From NCBI RefSeq assembly GCF_003946175.1, contig NZ_RHOK01000002.1:1-64000 (forward strand): a DNA stretch of 64,000 nucleotides, read 5' to 3'. Positions 57,492 to 64,000 of the stretch are shown piece after piece. The first letter of the stretch is position 1. Each line of letters begins with the position of its first letter. Position numbers and translations under genes: made by a program. The notes under the pieces were generated by a model, which did not search any database, was not told the DNA's origin, and saw only the letters and a list, made by a program, of their open reading frames with translations. The DNA comes from Lacticaseibacillus suibinensis. GTDB taxonomy: Bacteria; Bacillota; Bacilli; Lactobacillales; Lactobacillaceae.

Positions 57492-58703
57492 TTACATTAT
57501 TTTCTGCGTCGCAACAATCCGCGCCACGAACTCATCCGCCGCACCGCGGAGCAGCACACTGTTGTAACTCTCGAAGTATTGGCCGAAATCCTCTTGGTTC
57601 ACCGAATAACCCCGATAGTCATTGGCTAAGGTCACCAGCAGCGTTGGTTTTGCATCCGCATGCCGAATGCGTGCGCCAAGCGTGTGCACCAGTTCGCCTG
57701 GATAAGTCACAAGGCGAAATTCCCCACAATCCAAAATCGTACTATGAGTCTCAAAATGGGTATGGCCGAAGTCACGAATATGCTGATAGGTACTCAGGAA
57801 GCCTTTTAGCTCATCCTGTCTGGCTCCCGTCGCCGCTTGCGTTTCATTGTTTATTTTCGTCCACAAAACCTGGGCGTCAGGATTCGTCACCGGATTATAG
57901 TCGCTGGTCAACGTCACCTGCTGGCATTTCAAGCGGTCGAGCGTAACCGGTTTATCCGTAGCCGTGATTAAACCGGCGACGAGTTGCTCACTTTTTTGCG
58001 TGACCTCAGCAAAGGTGCTTTCGCGGCGCGTGTAGCGCGTGCTGGTGTTCCCACAATCCGTTAACATCACCACTGGTCGAATGCCGAAGCGTTTTTGATA
58101 GGCCTGCCGCACCCCGCCGACCAAATCGGCGGATAACTGGGTGTTTTTGACGTTCATAATAGTCGGATGCGTCCCTAACAGGAGCAAGGCCCCGAACAGC
58201 TTATCTTCCTCATCTAATGCAACCAGTTGTGCCAGTTGGCGATTGTAAGGCATCGTCGCCCGATCCCGGTTAGCATAGATGCCATCAGGAACCGTCGCGG
58301 TCCGCAATGCCAAGCGCCCTGGCTGAGCATTCTGGATGGCATTGGCCACGGCCTTCAACGTCTGCGTATCAATCTGCCGCCAATAAGTTTCATCGATGTC
58401 CGGATAGTCGAGCAACAGATCCGTTACCGTGGGTCCTGAATGGGTGTGAATGGCCGCAATCACTACCTGCTCCGCCGGCACCTGCCATTTGGCGGTGACT
58501 TGCCGTTTAATGCGATCAGCGCGATAGCCCGGTACGGCCACAATATCAAGGGCAATGAAAAGTAGCCGCGTCTCGCCATTCGCCAGATAAAACACCGATG
58601 TGGTCAAATGATCATGTCGTCCTGTGGAGCGGCGGCTTTCGTAGCCTTCCATTTCACACCCGATTTGCGGGTCAATCAACTGGTTGTCTGTTCCAATAAG
58701 CAT
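57492..58703 (-). CDS. Neutral/alkaline ceramidase-like hydrolase
   Basis: This 403-residue protein without a signal peptide matches the N-terminal catalytic domain of the neutral/alkaline ceramidase family. GCEMEGYESRRSTGRHDHL near the start fits, AAIHTHSGPT holds zinc ligands His86 and His88, and LGTHPTIMN holds His179; a Glu and Tyr late in the protein (YPGELVH) fit too. It lacks the C-terminal Ig-like domain. Being cytoplasmic and next to a PTS gene, it probably hydrolyses an amide or ester on an imported sugar rather than ceramide (inference). AAGGAGG precedes ATG 58703. Confidence 0.78.
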   Translation of the reverse strand: MLIGTDNQLIDPQIGCEMEGYESRRSTGRHDHLTTSVFYLANGETRLLFIALDIVAVPGYRADRIKRQVTAKWQVPAEQVVIAAIHTHSGPTVTDLLLDYPDIDETYWRQIDTQTLKAVANAIQNAQPGRLALRTATVPDGIYANRDRATMPYNRQLAQLVALDEEDKLFGALLLLGTHPTIMNVKNTQLSADLVGGVRQAYQKRFGIRPVVMLTDCGNTSTRYTRRESTFAEVTQKSEQLVAGLITATDKPVTLDRLKCQQVTLTSDYNPVTNPDAQVLWTKINNETQAATGARQDELKGFLSTYQHIRDFGHTHFETHSTILDCGEFRLVTYPGELVHTLGARIRHADAKPTLLVTLANDYRGYSVNQEDFGQYFESYNSVLLRGAADEFVARIVATQKIM

Positions 58704-58757
58704 TGCCGTGCCTCCTTAACCTAAACCCAGCTTAGCACTTTTGACGAAAAATATCAC

Positions 58758-58818
58758 TTATAAGCTTTTTCTTGATATTTGTATCAACGATGCTATACTG
58801 ACGATGTAATGGTTTTCA
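58758..58818. promoter_or_regulatory. Divergent promoters with shared palindrome and cre site
   Basis: TTGATA-TTTG-TATCAA (58772-58787) supplies the -35 for both directions: plus TTGATA, 16 bases, TATACT (58794-58799); minus TTGATA, 18 bases, TTATAA (58758-58763). TGTAATGGTTTTCA (58805-58818) matches 13 of 14 cre positions just after the plus-strand -10. Confidence 0.75.
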
Positions 58819-58840
58819 TTTTTCGTTAGGAGGCATTGTG

Positions 58841-60169
58841 ATGAAAAGAATGAATCGCTTCTTCGATCATTTCCAAGAATTCATGGAAGCGAAGATTGTG
58901 CCTGTGGCCAATCGAATTTCCAACCAGCGCCATCTTGCGGCGTTGCGTGATGGTTTAACCAACTTGGTGCCCTTTACCATTATTGGTGGTATCGCTTTGA
59001 TGATTGCGAACCCGCCAGTCAACACCGACCTGGTCAAGCCAACCAACTTCTTCAATAATTTTCTTTTGGCCTGGATGCACTGGGCGCAAGGCAATTATGA
59101 TATTTTGACCGTTCCCTTTAATCTCTCAATCGGGATTATCTCAGTTTATGTGGTCTTAGGGGTTTCCTATCAACTCGCCAAGTCCTATAAAATGGCGGCT
59201 TTTCCTAATTCCCTGGTGGCTTTGATGACGTTCTTTGCCGTCGTTGCTGCGCCCAAGACCGTCAATAAAGTGCTTCAAATCGACACGACATTATTAGGTT
59301 CTAATTCCATGTTCGCCGCCATTATCATTGCGCTACTCGTCATTGAAATTAACCGGTTCCTCATCAATCACAAGATTGCCATTCGGATGCCGAGTCAAGT
59401 CCCTCAAGCCGTGGCCGCACCATTCGAAGTGTTGCTACCATTGATTGCCAACCTCCTGATTTTCGGCGGGATCAACGGCTTGTTGGGTCACTTCAACACC
59501 AACATCGGCACCTTTATCTTCGCGATTTTCCAGCCATTGATGCACGCTGGGGCGTCACTGATTTCCATGATGATTCTGGTCGAAGTTGCCCTGATCTTCT
59601 GGTTCTTCGGGATTCATGGCGACAACATGATTTCAGCGGTCACGACGCCAATCTGGACCGCCGGCTTGGTTGAAAACCTGCAGGAATACGCTCAGCACAA
59701 GCCACTGACCAACATCTTCGTTGGGAACTTTACCTTTATCTTTGGTGAAGCCGCAGTTTACATCGCTATTTTGATCAGCATGTTAGTCTTTGCCAAGTCC
59801 CCACAACTCAAATCATTGTCGCGCTTGGCTTGGCCCGCAACGCTGTTTAATATCAATGAACCGCAAGTCTTCGGGATTCCAACGGTCATGAACCTCTTCA
59901 CCTTCATCCCCAGCTTCATCTGCTTGCTGATTGATATGCCAATTGCCTACTTCGCCACCACACTTGGGTTTATGGGTAAAACCGCGATGAGTGTGCCGTG
60001 GACTTTGCCCGCACCACTCTATGCGTTAATTTCAACGTTAGATTGGCATTCACTGATTGTCTGGTTCCTGATTTTTGCGATTGATTTCGTGATTGTGGCA
60101 CCATTCATGATTGCTTATGATCGGCAGCTCTCAATCAAAGATGCGCAAGGGGAACCCGCAGCCGAATAA
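58841..60169 (+). CDS. PTS EIIC, lactose/cellobiose family (stand-alone)
   Basis: This 442-residue membrane protein has about 10 segments: FMEAKIVPVANRISNQRHLAALRDGL (parts) at the start, WFFGIHGDNMISAVTTPIW and FNINEPQVFGIPTVMN, the family's substrate loops. ATG 58841 has AGGAGG 7 bases upstream. No EIIA/EIIB nearby. It is paired with a ceramidase-like hydrolase and an RpiR regulator; CcpA repression is likely from the strong cre. Confidence 0.9.
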   Translation: MKRMNRFFDHFQEFMEAKIVPVANRISNQRHLAALRDGLTNLVPFTIIGGIALMIANPPVNTDLVKPTNFFNNFLLAWMHWAQGNYDILTVPFNLSIGIISVYVVLGVSYQLAKSYKMAAFPNSLVALMTFFAVVAAPKTVNKVLQIDTTLLGSNSMFAAIIIALLVIEINRFLINHKIAIRMPSQVPQAVAAPFEVLLPLIANLLIFGGINGLLGHFNTNIGTFIFAIFQPLMHAGASLISMMILVEVALIFWFFGIHGDNMISAVTTPIWTAGLVENLQEYAQHKPLTNIFVGNFTFIFGEAAVYIAILISMLVFAKSPQLKSLSRLAWPATLFNINEPQVFGIPTVMNLFTFIPSFICLLIDMPIAYFATTLGFMGKTAMSVPWTLPAPLYALISTLDWHSLIVWFLIFAIDFVIVAPFMIAYDRQLSIKDAQGEPAAE

Positions 60170-60189
60170 GCTCAATTCGAAAACTAAGG

Positions 60190-60222
60190 AAACGTCTGCT
60201 TGCACGTTGCAACAGGCGTTTT
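60190..60222 (+). terminator. Terminator after EIIC
   Basis: AAACGTCTG (60190-60198) pairs with CAGGCGTTT (60213-60221) through one G-U, followed by a short T-run. The rpiR promoter (TTGCAA 60207, TATGTA 60231) begins inside it. Confidence 0.7.
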
Positions 60223-60238
60223 CGTGCTACTATGTAAG

Positions 60239-60264
60239 TATCAAAAACGAAGGATGGTTTGATA
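60239..60264. promoter_or_regulatory. Inverted repeat TATCAAA-N12-TTTGATA over the rpiR start
   Basis: Perfect 7-bp arms (60239-60245, 60258-60264) enclose the ribosome site and end on the ATG. The half-sites equal those of the shared palindrome at 58772-58787, so this is a probable autoregulatory operator. Confidence 0.6.
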
Positions 60265-61028
60265 TGGACCTGGAGGAACGCATTGGGATTTATTACACGA
60301 CGCTAACCAAAACTGAACGCCGCGTCTACCAGGCCATCCTGGCCAACCCTGCCGCGTCTGCGGAACGCTCGATTCAAGAGGCCGCCAAGCAATACAACGT
60401 CTCGGTCGCCTCCATTCAGCGATTTGTTAAAAAGGTGGGCTACAAAGGCTATCCTGAATTCAAGCTCGATGTTGCCAAGCTCCTGGCGGCGCCAGCGCCT
60501 GAAGCCGCACAGTCGACGCGCCTTCAGCGCATCATGGCCGGCTACACCAAAACCTTCCAAATTCTCGCGCAGATGGATCTGGAACAACCGTTAAATCGCC
60601 TCGTTGCGGCCATCCATGACCACGCCAGCGTCAAAGCCATTGGGATTGGGAACTCTGGGCTTTCAGCGGAGCAGCTAGTTTATTCCATGTATTCAGAGGA
60701 CCGATTCATTGAACCAGTCACCGACCAAATTCGGGTCGACTACCTCACGCATGCGTTAACCAAAGATGACCTGCTGATTATTTTCTCCATCACCGCTTCC
60801 GTTCATTCTTATCAAGCACTGCTCACTAAGGCTAAGCGCCTACACACCCCAGTTTTTCTCATCACGATGAATCAAGAAACACCATTACTGAAATTAGCAC
60901 CGGAAACCATTATCTTGCCTTCTACGCATATCACCGAAGTCGACAACACGCCGCATCAAATTGATAATCGGACGATTTTGTACAGTTTTGCTGAAGTCAT
61001 TTCGTATTACTACGCGACAAGTGAATAA
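60264..61028 (+). CDS. RpiR/MurR-family regulator
   Basis: This 254-residue regulator has an N-terminal HTH (SIQEAAKQYNVSVASIQRFVKKVGYKGYPEFKL in parts, about 35-68) and a C-terminal SIS sugar-phosphate domain (VKAIGIGNSGLSAEQLVYSMYS; IIFSITASVHSYQALL). It follows the EIIC gene and its presumed half-sites TTTGATA/TATCAAA occur at its own start and at the ceramidase/EIIC promoters, so it likely controls all three genes. Confidence 0.87.
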   Translation: MDLEERIGIYYTTLTKTERRVYQAILANPAASAERSIQEAAKQYNVSVASIQRFVKKVGYKGYPEFKLDVAKLLAAPAPEAAQSTRLQRIMAGYTKTFQILAQMDLEQPLNRLVAAIHDHASVKAIGIGNSGLSAEQLVYSMYSEDRFIEPVTDQIRVDYLTHALTKDDLLIIFSITASVHSYQALLTKAKRLHTPVFLITMNQETPLLKLAPETIILPSTHITEVDNTPHQIDNRTILYSFAEVISYYYATSE

Positions 61029-61038
61029 GCTCAGCACA

Positions 61039-61081
61039 AAGAACCGGCCTCGTTAACAACGTGTTAACGGGGCCGGTTCTT
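61039..61081 (+). terminator. rpiR terminator
   Basis: AAGAACCGGCC-t-CGTTAAC and GTTAACG-g-GGCCGGTTCTT form a 19-bp stem with one mismatch. Confidence 0.88.
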
Positions 61082-61105
61082 GCACTCCCGACCGATTATT
61101 TGCAT

Positions 61106-62032
61106 TCATGGTTTCTCAGTTAACGTCTGTTTTAGTAACGAATAACTTCGATAAACGAGCATCCCATTCTTTGTGTAAAATCTTTGGGCGTCTCCATCAG
61201 TCCACAAAAAGTATACGTGATAGATATGTTGCTTTACCATTGTGGCCAACATGGTATGAAAAAGGACATAACCTAGGTGCTGCCGGCGCATATCGCTTCT
61301 GACGCCAAAGGGTCCAAACCGACCAGTGCTACCATCAATCGCCCGCTGACAGTAACCAATAATTTCATCGTATTGATTAACCGCAACGATGATGGTCCTT
61401 GACGCCAGGCCGCTTTTTATCGCCTGACGCACATTGACTTGCCAATCTGGGGCAAAGTCTTTGCTCAGCAACATTAACAACGAATAGGTATCACTCAGTT
61501 GGAATGGCCTAATTTTAATCCCCAAGGCTTCGACTTGGTTTAATACTTGGTCGAAATTGACTGGCCGGTGATAATTCACTAAGGTGCGCTGCATCGACAC
61601 GGCATCACCGCTCTTCACAAAACCTAACTTCTGAAAGAATGGCAACGCGTTCGGGTAGGCGGCTGTATCCACACCTGGAAAGAGATAACTTGCAGGGTAC
61701 GCCGCGAGGGTAATCTGCTGAACACCTTCACCAACAAAAAGCTGCTGAATACGAGTCACCAGACTCGCTCCCCGCCTTTGATGCTGTGCTTGCGGCAAAA
61801 CGCCCATCGCGATCAGCCACCCTTGCCGTGTTGCCTGGTCAGCTGTTGCCCAGAGAAAACCGACCACCTGGCGGCCGTCAAGCATTAAAAGAAAATGCTG
61901 CGCATCGAACTTTGAATCCAGTAAGATTCGGTTCGTGAAGCCGGCAAGATCGATTGGATCAGCCGCCAAGGTTTGATTCCAGACCCGAATCGTGGCATCA
62001 AGATACTGGGACGAAAAAGTTGCGATTGCCAT
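61106..62032 (-). CDS. Double-domain GNAT acetyltransferase
   Basis: This 308-residue protein has two GNAT folds: the first with AMGVLPQAQHQRRGASLVTRIQQLF (about 75-100), the second (about 180-305) with GRFGPFGVRSDMRRQHLGYVLFHTML. The Q/RxxGxG/A pattern is intact in the first and degenerate in the second (RRQHLG). ATG 62032 has GGGGAGG 6 bases upstream. It follows the Eis-like gene by 41 bases and may act in the same pathway. Confidence 0.8.
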   Translation of the reverse strand: MAIATFSSQYLDATIRVWNQTLAADPIDLAGFTNRILLDSKFDAQHFLLMLDGRQVVGFLWATADQATRQGWLIAMGVLPQAQHQRRGASLVTRIQQLFVGEGVQQITLAAYPASYLFPGVDTAAYPNALPFFQKLGFVKSGDAVSMQRTLVNYHRPVNFDQVLNQVEALGIKIRPFQLSDTYSLLMLLSKDFAPDWQVNVRQAIKSGLASRTIIVAVNQYDEIIGYCQRAIDGSTGRFGPFGVRSDMRRQHLGYVLFHTMLATMVKQHIYHVYFLWTDGDAQRFYTKNGMLVYRSYSLLKQTLTEKP

Positions 62033-62073
62033 TGTTTCCTCCCCTAATCGTTTCTGAAGCCGCTGAAACGACA

Positions 62074-63240
62074 CTAAAATTCAGTGATAAAGTGTGCAAT
62101 TTGCTTCCCACCTGTCAATGCAATCAGGTCATGCACGCAACGATTCTGAGTTGCGTCGAACAACTTGTCCAGTTGGGCAGTGGTCAGAAAGCTTAGAAAA
62201 ATCGCGGCCAACGTTTGCGGCGAGACGAGTTCCTGCGTTACTTCTGTGGTGTAATCAACCCCCTGAGCACTCAAAGTATAGGTGCCAGAATTCCAAGGCG
62301 CGGACTCGTCTTTCACACTAAACTGAATGCTCTGTTGGATTGGAAAAGCACTTAACCAGAATTGAAAGAAGGCTGGTATATCAACAATTCTCGCCATCGT
62401 GTCCTGGTAAATATGCTGTTCAATTCGCGGATCATCGAAGTCAAAACTAAGCGCCTTGGCGGTCGTTGACATCCCAACGATTTTAAACACGTTAGATTGG
62501 TGGGCAGCAAGAAAGCCTAGCAACTGTTGCCGCCAATGATTTTCAGCGGCAATCAAATCAACCACTTCAATCGTCGTATCCACCTTGCGATAGCTCAAAT
62601 AAGCAACCACCGATGAGTGAAGGTACAGCAGGGCATAATTCAAGTCTGGATACTGGGCCGCTTGCCGCTGCCACCATGGGGCATCCCGAAATGGCATACC
62701 GTGAGTTTGATGAACCTCTTGCGTGTACAGCGCTTGGATCGCATCAATTTGATCACCTGTCAATTCTGACGGTTGCTTCCTCGCTACAGTATAAACGCGA
62801 TCGATGGGAAAATTCGGATAGCGTTCCACAGGTATTTCATAATGAAGACGCTGCGTATACAGCTCGTACCCAAATTGCCGGTAAAATGAAGGCGCAAATG
62901 GCTGCAATATCGCCACGACTTGCCCAAGCCGATGTGCCTCCATTAAGCTTTGGCGGACCAATTGGGTGGCAATTCCACGTCCGCGTGCTTCGGGGTAGAC
63001 GCCAACATGGTTAATACCCACGGCTTTTAACGACTGGCCATAAAAATTCACAGTAAGAGGCAGATTAATCAATTGGCCTTTTAGTTCATCATTGTCAAAA
63101 GCCCCGATTCCTTGGCCCATGTTGAGCAGGCACCGGTAGTCCTTGGCCTTCTGCGCCGTGTATTGTGAATGAAAAACATATTTTCGAAGTTCAATCGATT
63201 GATCAACATCAGATTGGGTTTGAAAGCCGCGAACTTGCAT
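62074..63240 (-). CDS. Eis-like GNAT acetyltransferase with SCP2-type C-domain
   Basis: This 388-residue protein has the three-part Eis layout: N-terminal GNAT with GVYPEARGRGIATQLV (about 80-95), a second degenerate GNAT (about 155-280), and a C-terminal sterol-carrier-like domain. It ends in ...ITEF; in Eis proteins the C-terminal Phe carboxylate acts in catalysis, and this end is preserved. Eis enzymes acetylate amines of aminoglycosides, peptides or proteins at several positions. AAGGAGGGAG precedes ATG 63240. First of two GNAT genes after rpiR. Confidence 0.83.
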   Translation of the reverse strand: MQVRGFQTQSDVDQSIELRKYVFHSQYTAQKAKDYRCLLNMGQGIGAFDNDELKGQLINLPLTVNFYGQSLKAVGINHVGVYPEARGRGIATQLVRQSLMEAHRLGQVVAILQPFAPSFYRQFGYELYTQRLHYEIPVERYPNFPIDRVYTVARKQPSELTGDQIDAIQALYTQEVHQTHGMPFRDAPWWQRQAAQYPDLNYALLYLHSSVVAYLSYRKVDTTIEVVDLIAAENHWRQQLLGFLAAHQSNVFKIVGMSTTAKALSFDFDDPRIEQHIYQDTMARIVDIPAFFQFWLSAFPIQQSIQFSVKDESAPWNSGTYTLSAQGVDYTTEVTQELVSPQTLAAIFLSFLTTAQLDKLFDATQNRCVHDLIALTGGKQIAHFITEF

Positions 63241-63255
63241 GTTTTCGCTCCCTCC

Positions 63256-64000
63256 TTAATTCTTAAACTGTGACTTATAGTTCTTAGCTAAGCGCTTAGA
63301 AGCGGTAATGGCAGCAAAACTGCGATCAAAGTCCTGACTGAAGTAGAGATATAAAATGACGTCAATGACGAAAAACTGGCCTGTAATCGAGTTCGTCGCC
63401 CCCACACGAACATCTGGCTCCATCGGTTTAATGGTTTTCAGTGAAACATCACCTAATTTAGCCAAGTGGTTCTGGCCGAACATCGTCAAGGTAATCAAAA
63501 ACAAGCCACTCTCTTTAGCATAATTCGCTACGTATAAGATTTCCGGCGTCTCACCTGAATTTGAAACGAGCCACAGCGTATCGTCTTTGGTGGCGTTGCT
63601 TAACTCCGTCAAAAACACATTGACATCACGGCCGACTACGACGCGCAAGCCGATTCTGGCCCATTTTTGCCGAATATTTTCTGCCGCCAAAGAAGACGCG
63701 CCGACCCCAAAGACATAAAGCGTATTAGTTTGTTTGAGGCGGTTCACTGCTTTGTTGCAGTCATCTGGCTTCAGTAAGCTCTTGGTCTGCTCAATATTTT
63801 TGGTCTCATTTTCAGCTAACTTGTCGCGAATCGAGCCAAAGGATTCATTGGCTTTGATATCAAGCTGCTTCTCGTCATCCTCTTTACCCTCAACGAGGTC
63901 CATCGAGAGCATAATTTTCATTGCCGTGAAGGAATCAATATCAAGTTTCTTCACCATTCTGACCACTGTCGCAGAACTCGCGCCTGCCAGCTTTGCGAGT
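63256..64000 (-). CDS. RpiR/MurR-family regulator, 5' end cut by the window
   Basis: The C-terminal 248 residues are visible. The frame is open to the edge and includes the end of the HTH (LAKLAGASSATVVRMVKKL). The SIS domain follows: TLYVFGVGASSLAAENIRQKWARIG and LWLVSNSGETPEILYVANYAKES (sugar-phosphate Ser loops). The first N-terminal helices lie outside. The stop is 15 bases before the Eis-like gene, so the regulator and both GNAT genes form one transcript. Shares the family with the regulator at 60 kb but is clearly different in sequence. Confidence 0.85.
   Translation of the reverse strand, partial: LAKLAGASSATVVRMVKKLDIDSFTAMKIMLSMDLVEGKEDDEKQLDIKANESFGSIRDKLAENETKNIEQTKSLLKPDDCNKAVNRLKQTNTLYVFGVGASSLAAENIRQKWARIGLRVVVGRDVNVFLTELSNATKDDTLWLVSNSGETPEILYVANYAKESGLFLITLTMFGQNHLAKLGDVSLKTIKPMEPDVRVGATNSITGQFFVIDVILYLYFSQDFDRSFAAITASKRLAKNYKSQFKN

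Overview
The window reads as chromosome of a fairly GC-rich member of the Lactobacillaceae, most like the Lacticaseibacillus group. I infer this from the content (L-lactate dehydrogenase, many PTS systems, PepD, PepF and Pip peptidases, AGGAGG-type ribosome sites, cre/CcpA, CIRCE/HrcA and Zur boxes). The genus is an inference; there is no rRNA or tRNA here to anchor it. No CRISPR array, prophage or rRNA operon was seen. The left edge cuts an IS30-type insertion sequence and the right edge cuts an RpiR-type regulator gene.

Layout. 1-2.2 kb: IS30 end, a solitary AP2-domain protein and a TPM-domain membrane protein. 2.3-8.8 kb: an amino-sugar/galacto-N-biose-type cluster (GntR repressor, AgaS, mannose-family PTS IIB-IIC-IID-IIA, NagA) with TTGGTACCAA operators. 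8.9-15 kb: HAD phosphatase, two tandem small-RNA genes, pncB, nrnA and PepD. 15-20 kb: a GH3, GPH symporter, GH29 operon. 20-24.6 kb: acetyltransferase, phospho-beta-glucosidase, aquaporin, then a Zur-box zinc operon (ZnuA, S14 paralogue, 36-aa basic protein). 24.8-26.5 kb: a frameshifted exported peptide and an ECF sigma/anti-sigma pair. 26.6-31 kb: licT-bglP-bgl. 31-37.5 kb: PepF, DUF554, deformylase-like, LysE, a small acidic protein behind a CIRCE element, MFS exporter, UDG. 37.5-46 kb: ldh, DJ-1 protein, CmpB-type membrane protein, galM, and xylR-xylA-xylB. 46-52 kb: AlkD-like repair protein, phosphatase, proline iminopeptidase, a large anchored protein, another GH1. 52-57.4 kb: a visibly AT-richer insert with LacI regulator, sucrose-phosphorylase-type GH13, EIIC and GH1. 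57.5-61 kb: neutral-ceramidase-like hydrolase divergent from EIIC-RpiR. 61-64 kb: two GNAT proteins (one Eis-like) and the cut RpiR gene.

How it works together. Most of the window imports and cuts glycosides. Four GH1 phospho-beta-glucosidases, GH3, GH29 and GH13 enzymes are each tied to their own transporter and local regulator, and several promoters carry CcpA-type cre sites. Two non-coding layers stand out. First, two adjacent small RNAs (10.1-10.5 kb) have identical promoter architecture and repeated CCUCC/CCCC loops that look like antisense to Shine-Dalgarno sequences. Second, at least seven full copies of a 120-220 bp intergenic element have stems that change sequence from copy to copy while keeping their pairing, around constant blocks (AGCCTAGC ... 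GTAGCT).
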